From assembly GCF_023517795.1 (NCBI RefSeq), contig NZ_CP082928.1, positions 310,001 through 374,000 of the forward strand: DNA of 64,000 nt. Reading direction: 5' to 3'. This document shows positions 7,830-16,784 of the stretch, one piece after another (the first letter of the stretch is position 1; each line of letters begins with the position of its first letter). This stretch comes from Pseudomonas fulva (GTDB taxonomy: Bacteria > Pseudomonadota > Gammaproteobacteria > Pseudomonadales > Pseudomonadaceae). Below the pieces are notes generated by a model. That model was not told the DNA's origin and ran no database searches. It worked only from the letters and a program-made list of their open reading frames with translations. The position numbers were made by a program, and so were the translations under genes.

Positions 7830-10626
7830 GTTGCGCGCCAGCGTCCGCCTGCAGTTTCACAAGGGTTTCACCCTCGACGATGCCGTGCCCCTGGTCGATT
7901 ATTTCGCGCACCTGGGCATCAGCCACATCTACGCCTCGCCGCTGCTCACCGCGCGCCCGGGCTCCATGCATGGCTACGACGTGGTCGACCCGACCCGCGT
8001 CAACCCCGAGCTGGGCGGCGAAGCGGCCCTGCAGCGCCTGGTCACCGCCCTGCGCGGCAAGGACATGGGGCTGATCCTGGATATCGTCTCCAACCACATG
8101 GCGGTGGGCGGCGACGCCAACCCCTGGTGGCTGGACGTCCTGGAGTGGGGCGCCAGCAGCGCCCATGCCAAGTTCTTCGACATCCACTGGCAATCCCATG
8201 ACCCGCTGCTGCGTGGCCAGCTGCTGGTGCCCTTCCTGCGCAGCGACTACGGCGAGGTGCTGGCCGCTGGCGAGATCGAGCTGCATTTCGACGCCCAGCG
8301 CGGCCTGTTGTATGCCAAGCACTACGATCACCGCTTCCCGCTCAACCCGCCGACCTATGGCGACGTGCTGCGACACAGCGGCCACCCCGAGCTGCAGGCC
8401 CTCGGCCAGCGCTTCGCGGCGCTGGACGACAGCGCCGAGGGCCAACGCCAGGCCGGTGCGCTGTTTCGCGAACTGGTGGCCCTGGCGAGCAAGGCCGGGG
8501 ATGCCGTCGAGCGGGCGCTGGACAGCCTGCGCCCCGTCGATGGGGAGAATTTCCAGGCCCTGCACCAGCTGCTCGAACGCCAGCACTACCGCCTCGCCAG
8601 CTGGCGTACCGCGGCGGACGACATCAACTGGCGGCGCTTCTTCGACATCAACGAACTGGGCGGCCTGAAGGTCGAGCGCCACGAGGTGTTCGAGGCGACC
8701 CACGCCAAGATCTTCGAGCTGATCGAGAACGGCCTGGTCGACGGCCTGCGCATCGACCATGTCGATGGCCTGGCCAACCCCCGCGCCTACTGCCGCAAGC
8801 TGCGCCGCCGGGTCGAACGGCTGCTGCCCAGGCGCCCCGCCAGCCTTCAGGGTGGCCGCTTCCCGATCTACGTCGAGAAGATCCTCGGCGAGGGCGAACA
8901 ATTGCCCCGCGACTGGGGCGTGGATGGCACCACCGGCTACGAGTTCATGAACCAGGTTTCGCTGCTGCAGCATGCGCCCGAGGGCGAGCCGGTGCTGGCC
9001 CAGCTATGGAGCGAAACCAGCGGCCGTGACGCCGACTTCATGGCCGAAGTGCGCGAGGCGCGCCAGCTGGTGCTGACCACCTCCCTGGCCGGCGACCTGG
9101 AAGCCCTGGCTCAAGGCCTGCTGCTGGTCGCCCGTGACGATATCGCCACCCGCGACCTGACCCTGGGCGCCATCCGCCGCGCGTTGCTGGAGCTGATCAC
9201 TCATTTCTCGGTGTACCGCACCTACGTGTCGGCGGCCGGGCGCAGCGCCACGGACCAGGCGGTGTTCGAACAGGCCCTGGAAGGCGCTCGCAGCACCCTT
9301 GCCGAGGGTGACTGGCCGCTGCTCGAGCACCTCGACCGCTGGCTCGGTGGCCAGGCGCTGTCCGAACTGCCGCCCAGCCCGCAGCGCAAGCGCCGGGCGA
9401 AGATGATCGAACGCTTCCAGCAGCTCACCTCGCCGGCGGCGGCCAAGGCGGTGGAAGATACCGCCTGCTACCGCAGCGCCGTGTTGCTGTCGCGCAACGA
9501 CGTGGGCTTCGACCCGCAGCAGTTCAGCGCGCCGCTCCAGGCCTTCCACGATGGCTGCCTGGAACGGGCACGGCATTTCCCGGCCAACCTGCTGACCACC
9601 GCCACCCATGACCACAAGCGTGGCGAAGACACCCGTGCCCGCCTCGCCGTGCTCAGCGAGCGTGCCGAGTGGTTCGCCGAACGCTGCCAACGCTGGCGCG
9701 AGATGGCCGCACCGCTGCGCGCCGAACTGGAAGATGGCCTGGCACCCTCCCCCGGCGATGAGTTGATGCTGCTGCAGATCCTGCTCGCCTGCTGGCCGCT
9801 GGATCTGTCGGCCGACGATGCCGAAGGCCTGCAGACGCTGACCGAACGCCTGAGCGCCTGGCAGGAGAAGGCCGTGCGCGAGGCCAAGCTGCGCAGCACC
9901 TGGAGCAACCCCAACCAGGGCTACGAAGAGGCGTGCAGGAACTACCTCCAGGCGGTACTCGGCAGTGACCAGGGCGCCGAATTGCGTACCCAGATCCGTG
10001 CCGCCGCCGCCGAGATCGCCCCCGCTGGCGCACTCAACAGCCTGGCCCAGAGCCTGCTGCGCATGAGCGTGCCGGGCGTGCCTGATCTGTATCAGGGTTG
10101 CGAGTTCTGGGACTTCTCCCTGGTCGACCCGGACAACCGCCGCCCGGTGGATTTCGCCGCTCGCCGCCAGGCCCTGGCTGATGGCCAATCCCTGGCCGAA
10201 GCCCTCGGGCACTGGCACGACGGCCAGGTGAAGCAGACGCTGATCGCCGCCACCCTGCAGGCACGCGCCCACCACCCGCGGCTGTTCGCCGAGGGCGACT
10301 ACCAGCCGCTCGAGGTACAGGGCACGCATGCCGAGCGGGTCGTGGCCTTCCTGCGCAGCCTGGGTGACCAGTACGCCATCGTGGTGGTGCCGCGACTCGG
10401 CGCTGCCCTGCTGGGCGACAGCCCGCTGCCGCTGATCGCCGCCGACCAATGGGGCGACACCCGTATCGCCCTGCCCGCCGTGCTGGCCGACAAGGCCCTG
10501 CACAGCGCCTTCGCTGCCACTGCCCCGCTTGCCCCTGGCGGCCACCTCGCGTTGCGCGATGTGCTGCGCGACACCCCCGTCAATTTGCTGATCGCCCCTA
10601 GCCACTCTCAGGAGTCACACCCATGA
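7822..10626 (+). CDS. treY: Maltooligosyl trehalose synthase TreY
   Basis: GH13 enzyme of 934 residues that isomerises the reducing-end alpha-1,4 bond of a glucan chain to the alpha,alpha-1,1 bond of trehalose. It begins MTELRASVRLQFHKGFT and shows the TreY-typical HIYASPLLTARPGSMHGYD, then GLRIDHVDGL with nucleophile Asp312 and a C-terminal RMSVPGVPDLYQG. The frame is open much further upstream inside malQ. The ATG at 7822 is chosen because it matches the family N-terminus and gives an 8-bp overlap with malQ. TreZ is encoded two genes upstream. Confidence 0.97.
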   Translation: MTELRASVRLQFHKGFTLDDAVPLVDYFAHLGISHIYASPLLTARPGSMHGYDVVDPTRVNPELGGEAALQRLVTALRGKDMGLILDIVSNHMAVGGDANPWWLDVLEWGASSAHAKFFDIHWQSHDPLLRGQLLVPFLRSDYGEVLAAGEIELHFDAQRGLLYAKHYDHRFPLNPPTYGDVLRHSGHPELQALGQRFAALDDSAEGQRQAGALFRELVALASKAGDAVERALDSLRPVDGENFQALHQLLERQHYRLASWRTAADDINWRRFFDINELGGLKVERHEVFEATHAKIFELIENGLVDGLRIDHVDGLANPRAYCRKLRRRVERLLPRRPASLQGGRFPIYVEKILGEGEQLPRDWGVDGTTGYEFMNQVSLLQHAPEGEPVLAQLWSETSGRDADFMAEVREARQLVLTTSLAGDLEALAQGLLLVARDDIATRDLTLGAIRRALLELITHFSVYRTYVSAAGRSATDQAVFEQALEGARSTLAEGDWPLLEHLDRWLGGQALSELPPSPQRKRRAKMIERFQQLTSPAAAKAVEDTACYRSAVLLSRNDVGFDPQQFSAPLQAFHDGCLERARHFPANLLTTATHDHKRGEDTRARLAVLSERAEWFAERCQRWREMAAPLRAELEDGLAPSPGDELMLLQILLACWPLDLSADDAEGLQTLTERLSAWQEKAVREAKLRSTWSNPNQGYEEACRNYLQAVLGSDQGAELRTQIRAAAAEIAPAGALNSLAQSLLRMSVPGVPDLYQGCEFWDFSLVDPDNRRPVDFAARRQALADGQSLAEALGHWHDGQVKQTLIAATLQARAHHPRLFAEGDYQPLEVQGTHAERVVAFLRSLGDQYAIVVVPRLGAALLGDSPLPLIAADQWGDTRIALPAVLADKALHSAFAATAPLAPGGHLALRDVLRDTPVNLLIAPSHSQESHP

Positions 10627-10955
10627 GCGCAAAAGAAGACCGTATCCGTGAGTTCGCCTATCAGATCTGGGAATCCGAAGGGAAACCCCATGGCCAGGCC
10701 AAACGCCATTGGGAAATGGCCACCAAGCTGGTCGAAGCCGAGCAGACGCCCGGCAAGGCCACACCCAAGCGCGCGAGCAAGCCAAAGGCCGCCGCGGGTG
10801 AGGTAGCCGCTGCCGCTCCGATCAAATCGCGCACCAGCAAGTCAGCGCCCAAGGCCGAAGCCGAGAAACCTGCCCTGCTCAAACCTGCCAAGGCACCCGC
10901 CAAGGCCAAATCCAGCACCCCCGCCAAGCCTGCCGCCAAGAAGCCCAAGGCCTGA
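10623..10955 (+). CDS. DUF2934 small basic protein
   Basis: A 110-residue protein whose first 40 residues (RIREFAYQIWESEGKPHGQA, then KRHWEMA) are a DUF2934 domain. The remaining about 65 residues are a low-complexity tail of Lys, Ala, Pro and Ser with repeated PAK/KPK steps, like a histone-H1 or AlgP tail. No enzyme motif is present. It overlaps treY by 4 bp (ATGA) and lies 18 bp before glgX, so it is co-translated with glucan enzymes. Function unknown; DUF2934 genes are often found beside glgX/treY in proteobacteria. Confidence 0.88.
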   Translation: MSAKEDRIREFAYQIWESEGKPHGQAKRHWEMATKLVEAEQTPGKATPKRASKPKAAAGEVAAAAPIKSRTSKSAPKAEAEKPALLKPAKAPAKAKSSTPAKPAAKKPKA

Positions 10956-10973
10956 TACCAGGAGCCACCCAGA

Positions 10974-13106
10974 ATGAGTCAACCACGCTCGCGTATAACC
11001 GAAGGTCAACCCTTTCCGTTGGGGTCGACCTGGGATGGTTTGGGCGTCAACTTCGCGCTCTTCTCGGCTCATGCCACCAAGGTCGAGCTGTGCATCTTCG
11101 ATCCCGAAGGTCTGGAGGAGATCGAGCGCATCGAATTGCCGGAGTACACCGACGAGATCTGGCACGGCTATCTGCCCGATGCACACCCGGGGCTGATCTA
11201 CGGTTACCGCGTTTACGGCCCCTACGAGCCGGAAGCCGGTCACCGCTTCAACCCCAACAAGCTGCTGATCGACCCCTACGCCAAGCAACTGGTCGGCGAG
11301 CTGAAATGGTCCGAGGCGCTGTTCGGCTACGAGATCGGCCATCCCGATGGCGACCTCAGCTTCGATGAGCGTGACAGCGCGCCCTTCGTGCCCAAGTGCA
11401 AGGTCGTCGACCCGGCCTACACCTGGGGCAAGCACCGCAACCACCGCGTCGACTGGGACAAGACGGTGTTCTACGAAGCCCACCTGCGCGGCCTGACCAT
11501 GCGTCACCCGTCGGTGGCCGAGGACAAGCGCGGCACCTTTGCCGGCCTGATGAACGCCGACGTGATCAAGCACATCCGCAAACTGGGCGTCTCGTCGGTC
11601 GAGTTGCTGCCCATCCATGCCTTCGTCAACGACCAGCACCTGCTGGAAAAGGGCATGAACAACTACTGGGGCTACAACAGCATCGGCTTCTTCGCCCCGC
11701 ACCCGCGCTACCTGGCCAGCGGCCATATCAACGAGTTCAAGGAGATGGCCGCGCACCTGCACGACGCCGGCCTCGAGCTGATTCTCGACGTGGTCTACAA
11801 CCACACTGCCGAAGGCAACGAGCTGGGCCCGACCCTGTCGATGCGCGGCATCGACAACGCCAGCTACTACCGGCTGATGCCCGATGACAAGCGCTACTAC
11901 ATCAACGATTCCGGCACCGGCAACACCCTGGACCTGAGCCACCCCTGCGTGCTGCAGATGGTCACCGACTCGCTGCGCTACTGGGCCACCGAGATGGGCG
12001 TGGACGGCTTCCGCTTCGACCTGGCGACCATTCTCGCCCGCCATCACGATGGCTACGACGAGCGTCACAGCTTCCTGGTCGCCTGCCGCCAGGACCCGGT
12101 GCTGAGCAAGGTCAAGCTGATCGCCGAACCCTGGGACTGCGGCCCCGGTGGCTACCAGGTGGGCGGCTTCCCGCCGGGCTGGGCGGAGTGGAACGACAAG
12201 TTCCGCGACAACGTGCGCAGCTTCTGGAAAGGCGACGAAGGCCAGCTGGCCGAGCTGGCCAGTCGCCTGACCGCCTCGGGCGACCTGTACAACCAGCGTG
12301 GTCGTCGGCCGTTCTCGTCGGTGAACTTCATCACCGCCCACGACGGTTTCACCCTCAATGACCTGGTCTCCTACAACGACAAGCACAACGAGGACAACGA
12401 CGAGAACAACCAGGACGGCAGCAACAACAACATGTCCTGGAACCACGGCGTCGAAGGCCCGACCGATGACGAGGCCATCAACGACCTGCGCTTCCGGCAA
12501 ATGCGCAACTTCATGGCCACCCTGGTGCTCGCCCAAGGCACGCCGATGCTGGTGGCCGGCGACGAATTCGCACGCACCCAGCACGGCAACAACAACGCCT
12601 ACTGCCAGGACAGCGAAATCGGCTGGATCAACTGGGACCTGGGCGAGCGCGGCAAACAGTTGCAGGCCTTCGTCACCCGGGTGATCAAGCTGCGCATGAG
12701 CTACCCGATCCTGCGCCGCGGGCGCTTCTTCGTCGGTGCCTACAACGAGGAGCTGGGCGTCAAGGACGTCACCTGGCTGGCGCCCAATGGCGAGGAAATG
12801 AGCGAGGAAAACTGGCACGATCCCCATGCGCGCTGCATGGGCATGCTGCTCGATGGCCGCGCTCAGCCCACCGGCATCCGCCGTAGCGGTGCCGATGCGA
12901 CCTTGCTGCTGGTGGTCAACTCGCACCATGACGTGGTCAATTTCCGCCTGCCGGAAGTGGCCCAGGGCAGCCATTGGACGTGCATGCTCGATACCAACCG
13001 TGTCGACGAGCCGGAAGACGACGAAGTCTTCCAGTTCGGTGACGAGTTCATCGTCACCCATCGCTCCCTGGTGCTGTTCGAGTTGCAGAAGGAAAAAGTG
13101 GCATGA
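10974..13106 (+). CDS. glgX: Glycogen debranching enzyme GlgX
   Basis: GH13 isoamylase-type debranching enzyme of 710 residues that cleaves alpha-1,6 branch points in phosphorylase-trimmed glycogen. An N-terminal CBM48 domain (PFPLGSTWDGLGVNFALFSA) precedes the barrel. GVDGFRFDLATIL holds nucleophile Asp349, KLIAEPWDCGPGGYQVG the acid Glu, and ITAHDGFTLNDLVSYNDKHN the third Asp. The start at 10974 follows AGGAG. The stop overlaps the next gene, an acyl-CoA dehydrogenase-like ORF, by 4 bp, which ties an unrelated cassette to the glycogen operon. Confidence 0.97.
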   Translation: MSQPRSRITEGQPFPLGSTWDGLGVNFALFSAHATKVELCIFDPEGLEEIERIELPEYTDEIWHGYLPDAHPGLIYGYRVYGPYEPEAGHRFNPNKLLIDPYAKQLVGELKWSEALFGYEIGHPDGDLSFDERDSAPFVPKCKVVDPAYTWGKHRNHRVDWDKTVFYEAHLRGLTMRHPSVAEDKRGTFAGLMNADVIKHIRKLGVSSVELLPIHAFVNDQHLLEKGMNNYWGYNSIGFFAPHPRYLASGHINEFKEMAAHLHDAGLELILDVVYNHTAEGNELGPTLSMRGIDNASYYRLMPDDKRYYINDSGTGNTLDLSHPCVLQMVTDSLRYWATEMGVDGFRFDLATILARHHDGYDERHSFLVACRQDPVLSKVKLIAEPWDCGPGGYQVGGFPPGWAEWNDKFRDNVRSFWKGDEGQLAELASRLTASGDLYNQRGRRPFSSVNFITAHDGFTLNDLVSYNDKHNEDNDENNQDGSNNNMSWNHGVEGPTDDEAINDLRFRQMRNFMATLVLAQGTPMLVAGDEFARTQHGNNNAYCQDSEIGWINWDLGERGKQLQAFVTRVIKLRMSYPILRRGRFFVGAYNEELGVKDVTWLAPNGEEMSEENWHDPHARCMGMLLDGRAQPTGIRRSGADATLLLVVNSHHDVVNFRLPEVAQGSHWTCMLDTNRVDEPEDDEVFQFGDEFIVTHRSLVLFELQKEKVA

Positions 13107-14137
13107 CCGGGAGCGGCACTCGTCCGCTGGAACGCCTTGGCGCCCTGCTCGACGAGTGGCCGCACCCCCTCCCGCATCACCCCGAGGCCCTGCTGCGCAG
13201 CCTGCAACGGTTGTGCAACGAGGGCCTCGACCAATTACCCCCACCCGGCGGTGGCCAGACCCTGCAACGTTGGCAGGCGCTGGCCACGGTCGCCGCACAG
13301 GACCTGAGCCTGTGCAAACTCTATGAAGGCCACACCGACGCCCTGGCGATCTTCCAGCACTATGAAACACCAGTGCCGGCGCAGTCGACCTGGGGCATGT
13401 GGGCCGCCGAGCCACCCCAGGCGCGGGTGACGCTGGACGCCGAACGGCGCGACGGCAGCGTGCGCCTGCATGGCCGCAAGGCCTGGTGCTCGGGCGCCAC
13501 GGTGCTCAGCCACGGCCTGCTCACCGCCTGGAATGCCCATGGCGAACAGCAGCTGGTGGCCGTGGCCCTGGAGCAACCCGGCGTACGGGTTAGCGAGGAC
13601 GGCTGGCAGGCCGTGGGCATGGCCGCCACCCAGAGCGTCGAGATCCTGTTCGAGGATGCCATTGGCCAGCCCGTCGGCCCGGCCAATGGTTATCTGGCCA
13701 GGCCCGGCTTCTGGCAAGGCGGCGCGGGCATCGCCGCCTGCTGGTACGGGGCGGCGAGCCGCCTCGGCGATGCGCTGCGCCGCCATTGCGCCGAACGTGA
13801 CGAGCCCCATGCCCACGCCCACCTGGGCCAGGTGGACTGCGCCCTCAGCGCAGCCGCCAGCGCCCTGCGCGATTGCGCCGCCTGGATCGACGCCAACCCC
13901 GAAGCCGATGCCGAATTGCCGGTGCGCCGCGTGCGCGCCATCGTCGAACACAGCGCCAGCGCGGTGATCGAGCATGTCGGCCGCGCCCTGGGCGCCGCGC
14001 CCTACTGCCGAGACGCAGCCTCGGCGAGGCTGCTGGCCGACCTGCCGGTGTTTCTGCGCCAGAGCCATGCCGAACGCGACCTGGCGGCCCTCGGCGGGCT
14101 GGTGGCGCTTCAACCACGAGAGAGCTGGATGCTATGA
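13103..14137 (+). CDS. Acyl-CoA dehydrogenase-like flavoprotein
   Basis: A 344-residue protein of the acyl-CoA dehydrogenase superfamily, slightly shorter than the usual 380-400. Visible landmarks are the central beta-domain (RRDGSVRLHGRKAWCSGATV), a VRVSEDGWQAVGMAATQSVE stretch like the family's GMRGSDT region, and a C-terminal helical part ending FLRQSHAERDLAALGG. The usual catalytic Glu is not obvious, so dehydrogenase activity on an acyl-CoA is inferred. It overlaps glgX upstream and a PIG-L deacetylase downstream, 4 bp each. The neighbours suggest a role in making a modified glycoconjugate. Confidence 0.85.
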   Translation: MTGSGTRPLERLGALLDEWPHPLPHHPEALLRSLQRLCNEGLDQLPPPGGGQTLQRWQALATVAAQDLSLCKLYEGHTDALAIFQHYETPVPAQSTWGMWAAEPPQARVTLDAERRDGSVRLHGRKAWCSGATVLSHGLLTAWNAHGEQQLVAVALEQPGVRVSEDGWQAVGMAATQSVEILFEDAIGQPVGPANGYLARPGFWQGGAGIAACWYGAASRLGDALRRHCAERDEPHAHAHLGQVDCALSAAASALRDCAAWIDANPEADAELPVRRVRAIVEHSASAVIEHVGRALGAAPYCRDAASARLLADLPVFLRQSHAERDLAALGGLVALQPRESWML

Positions 14138-14892
14138 ACACCAACCCGATTCAGGGCCAGGGCACCTCACCGCAAGCCTGGAAAGCCTCGCGCCGTCTGG
14201 CCCAGGTGGCCGATATCCAGTGCACGCAACTGGTGCCCGAAGGCTGCCGTGCGGTGATCATCGCCCCGCACCCGGATGACGAGATTCTCGGCAGCGGCGG
14301 CCTGCTGCAGCTGCTGGCCCAGGCACGGCGGCAGATCCTGCTGATCTCGGTCACCGACGGCGCTGCCAGCCATCCAGGCTCGACCTACTGGACGGCGCAG
14401 CGCCTGAGCATCGTGCGCCCTCAGGAAAGCGCCGACGCCCTCAAGCGCCTCGGCCTGCCGGTCAACCAGGTGCAATGGGTCCACGGCGGCTTCGCCGATA
14501 CCGGCGTCGCTGCCGCTGAAGCCGAGCTGCGCGAATTCCTGAAAACCTACCTGCAGCCCAGCGACGTGGTGTTCGCCACCTGGCGCGAAGATGGCCATGC
14601 CGACCACGAGGCGGTGGGTCGCGCGGCCCTGACCGCGGCCCTGGAATGTGGCGCCCGCGCGCACGAGATTCCAATCTGGGCCTGGCACTGGGCGAGCCCG
14701 GAAGACCCGCGCATCCCCTGGGAGCGCGCTCGCAAGCTGCAGCTCGACAAATGGACCCAGGCGCGCAAGCGCCACGCCATCCAGGCCTTTGCCAGCCAGC
14801 TCTACGACGACCCCGACACTGGCCACGAGCCGGTGCTTTCCAGCACGGCGGTGGAGCGCCTGCAGCAGCCGTTCGAGGTGGTGTTCCTATGA
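14134..14892 (+). CDS. PIG-L/LmbE-family zinc deacetylase
   Basis: A 252-residue LmbE/PIG-L protein. The zinc and catalytic motif IIAPHPDDEILGSGG lies at residues 42-56, with HPDDE at 46-50, and a second metal ligand block GHADHEAVG at 154-162. Family members hydrolyse N-acetyl groups from GlcNAc-type sugars or conjugates (MshB, BshB, GPI synthesis). Position 14134 starts within the stop of the acyl-CoA dehydrogenase gene (ATGA), which fixes the start. A methyltransferase gene overlaps its own stop. The substrate is unknown; an N-acetylated sugar made by the neighbouring glycosyltransferase is plausible. Confidence 0.92.
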   Translation: MNTNPIQGQGTSPQAWKASRRLAQVADIQCTQLVPEGCRAVIIAPHPDDEILGSGGLLQLLAQARRQILLISVTDGAASHPGSTYWTAQRLSIVRPQESADALKRLGLPVNQVQWVHGGFADTGVAAAEAELREFLKTYLQPSDVVFATWREDGHADHEAVGRAALTAALECGARAHEIPIWAWHWASPEDPRIPWERARKLQLDKWTQARKRHAIQAFASQLYDDPDTGHEPVLSSTAVERLQQPFEVVFL

Positions 14893-15515
14893 GCGTTGCC
14901 GACAATTATTTCGAGAAGCTCTACAAGGGCAGCGAAGATCCCTGGTCGTTTCGCGAACGCTGGTACGAGCAGCGCAAGCGCAACCTGACGCTCGCCGCCC
15001 TGCCGCGCAGCCATTACGGCAGTATCTTCGAGCCGGGCTGCGCCAACGGTGAACTCAGCGCGCGCCTGGCCGAACGCTGCACCCACCTGCTGTGCAGCGA
15101 CACCTCGGCGATTGCCCTGGAGCTGGCGCGCAATCGCCTCGCCCATCGCAGCAACGTGCGCCTGCTGCAGACCCGCCTGCCGGAACAATGGCCGGCCGGG
15201 CGCTTCGACCTGATCGTGCTCAGCGAGCTGTGCTACTACCTCGACGAGCAGGATCTGGATCGGCTGATCGACTGTGCCAGGGCCGCCCTCAACACCGGCG
15301 GCAACCTGCTGGCCTGCCATTGGCGCTGGCCGATCGCCGAGTGCCCGTTGAGCGGCGATCAGGTTCACCAACGCCTGCACGAACGCCTCGGCCTGCCGCG
15401 CCTGCTGCGCCACGAAGATGCCGACCTGCTGCTCGAGGTATGGGGCACCCAGGCCACCTCGGTTGCCCAGCGCGAAGGCCTGGCACCGGATTCCGCCACG
15501 GAGTTGCCTGCTTGA
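14889..15515 (+). CDS. NodS-like SAM-dependent methyltransferase
   Basis: A 208-residue class I methyltransferase. The N-terminus (YFEKLYKGSEDPWSFRERWY) is characteristic of the NodS family, which N-methylates the free amine of deacetylated chitooligosaccharides in rhizobia. SAM motif I is FEPGCANGELS at residues 47-57, followed by an acidic motif II (LLCSDTS) and FDLIVLSELCYYLD. It overlaps the PIG-L gene by 4 bp and the glycosyltransferase by 4 bp (TTGA). Family membership is seen directly; that it methylates the amine freed by the PIG-L enzyme is inferred. Confidence 0.9.
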   Translation: MSVADNYFEKLYKGSEDPWSFRERWYEQRKRNLTLAALPRSHYGSIFEPGCANGELSARLAERCTHLLCSDTSAIALELARNRLAHRSNVRLLQTRLPEQWPAGRFDLIVLSELCYYLDEQDLDRLIDCARAALNTGGNLLACHWRWPIAECPLSGDQVHQRLHERLGLPRLLRHEDADLLLEVWGTQATSVAQREGLAPDSATELPA

Positions 15516-16165
15516 TCGGCGTCGTCATTCCCGCCCACAACGAAGAGCAATACCTGGACGCCTGCCTGGAGGCCCTGCTCGAAGCCGCCGCTCATCCGGC
15601 GCTCGACCTGCCGGTGCGCATCCTGGTGGTGCTCGACAGCTGCACCGATGGCTCGGCCAGCGTGGTGGCCAACTACCCGGTAGCGAGCCTGGCGTTGCAG
15701 GCACGCAACGTCGGCCGGGCACGCGCCGCCGGGGTGGCGCGGCAGTTGGCCCAGGGCGCCAACTGGATCGCCTGCACCGATGCCGACAGCCGGGTCGCCA
15801 GCGACTGGCTGGTGCGCCAGCGCGAACTGCAGGCCGACATGGTCTGCGGCACCGTGGAGGTCGCCGAGTGGGGTGAGCTCGATGACGGTGTGCAGGGCCG
15901 CTACCTCAGTGCCTATCAGGACCGTGACGGGCATCGCCACATCCACGGCGCCAACCTGTCGTTCAGCGCCGCGGCCTACCGACGCGCCGGCGGCTTCCAG
16001 GAGCTAGTGGTCGACGAGGATGTGCAACTGGTCGCCGCCTTCCAGCGCACCGGCGCACGTATCGCCTGGAGCGCGCTGCCACGGGTGTACACCAGTGCAC
16101 GCCTGGATTGCCGCGCCCGCGGCGGTTTCGGCGACTACCTGCGCTCGCTGCTCCAGGCCAGCTGA
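15512..16165 (+). CDS. Family 2 glycosyltransferase with TTG start
   Basis: A 217-residue GT-A fold glycosyltransferase. It begins (M/L)IGVVIPAHNEEQYLDACL, has the metal/nucleotide-sugar motif CTDADS (DAD at 90-92), and later GANLSFSAAAYRRAGGF and VVDEDVQL, which match the GT2 acceptor/base region. No membrane segment is seen, so it is probably cytoplasmic. The frame has no ATG near the conserved N-terminus. TTG at 15512 overlaps the methyltransferase TGA by 4 bp, matching the coupling of every upstream gene. It is the last gene of the ten-gene operon; donor and acceptor sugars are unknown. Confidence 0.88.
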   Translation: MIGVVIPAHNEEQYLDACLEALLEAAAHPALDLPVRILVVLDSCTDGSASVVANYPVASLALQARNVGRARAAGVARQLAQGANWIACTDADSRVASDWLVRQRELQADMVCGTVEVAEWGELDDGVQGRYLSAYQDRDGHRHIHGANLSFSAAAYRRAGGFQELVVDEDVQLVAAFQRTGARIAWSALPRVYTSARLDCRARGGFGDYLRSLLQAS

Positions 16166-16191
16166 CACCCCGCGCCAGCGGCAAAAACCTT

Positions 16192-16219
16192 GAACCGCCT
16201 CCTCGCCGATCCAGTCGGA
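16192..16219 (+). promoter_or_regulatory. Possible AlgU (ECF sigma)-type promoter
   Basis: GAACCG at 16192-16197 and TCGGA at 16215-16219 are separated by 17 bp. This resembles the AlgU/RpoE pattern GAACTT-N16/17-TCnnA, with a 4/6 match in the -35 element. It would start transcription about 70 bp before the CBS-domain gene. Weak match, not tested. Confidence 0.25.
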
Positions 16220-16294
16220 ATTTAACGACGCCCGCGCGCTTGTCGCGCCCGGGCCCCTCGCTGAAACCACCGCGACCATCGCCAGGAGGACAGC

Positions 16295-16708
16295 ATGAAA
16301 GTCAGCGAAATCATGACCCGCGGCGTGCAGACCATCACGCCGGGCCAGACCATCCACGAAGCCGCCGCCATGATGGCGCGCATCGATTGCGGCGCCCTGC
16401 TCGTCAATCAGGACGACCGCCTGGTCGGCATGATCACCGACCGCGACATCACCGTGCGTGCCGTGGCCACCGGCATGCCGGGCGAAACGCCGATTTCCGA
16501 GGTGATGAGCGGCGAGATCCGCTACTGCTTCGAGGACGAGGACGTGCGCGACGTGGCCCGCAACATGGGCGACAACCAGTTGCGTCGCCTGCCGGTGCTC
16601 AACCGCGACAAGCGCCTGGTGGGCGTGGTGTCGCTGGGCAACCTGGCCCTCAGCGACGACCCGCGGGCCAGCGCCGAGCTGCTGCGCCGCGTTACCGGCG
16701 CGCACTGA
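16295..16708 (+). CDS. CBS-domain pair protein
   Basis: A 137-residue protein made of two CBS domains. The first (MKVSEIMTRGVQTITPGQTI through VGMITDRDITVRAVATG) and the second (VMSGEIRYCFEDEDVRDVAR through LVGVVSLGNLAL) together form one Bateman module and nothing else. Such stand-alone proteins resemble Hrp1-type stress proteins that bind adenine nucleotides. The start is clear: AGGAGGACAGC precedes the ATG. It stands alone between the glycogen operon (129 bp upstream) and the DUF72 operon (76 bp downstream). Partner unknown. Confidence 0.93.
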   Translation: MKVSEIMTRGVQTITPGQTIHEAAAMMARIDCGALLVNQDDRLVGMITDRDITVRAVATGMPGETPISEVMSGEIRYCFEDEDVRDVARNMGDNQLRRLPVLNRDKRLVGVVSLGNLALSDDPRASAELLRRVTGAH

Positions 16709-16784
16709 GCATGAGCAGACCGACGCGAAGAGTCGGCGCCTGCGGGCAACTGCGCGTTGGTCTGCCGCGAGCGGGTGAGCCGCG

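Noticed and set aside
10842..13415. 857-codon minus-strand frame opposite glgX
   Set aside because: Antisense to an intact debranching enzyme.
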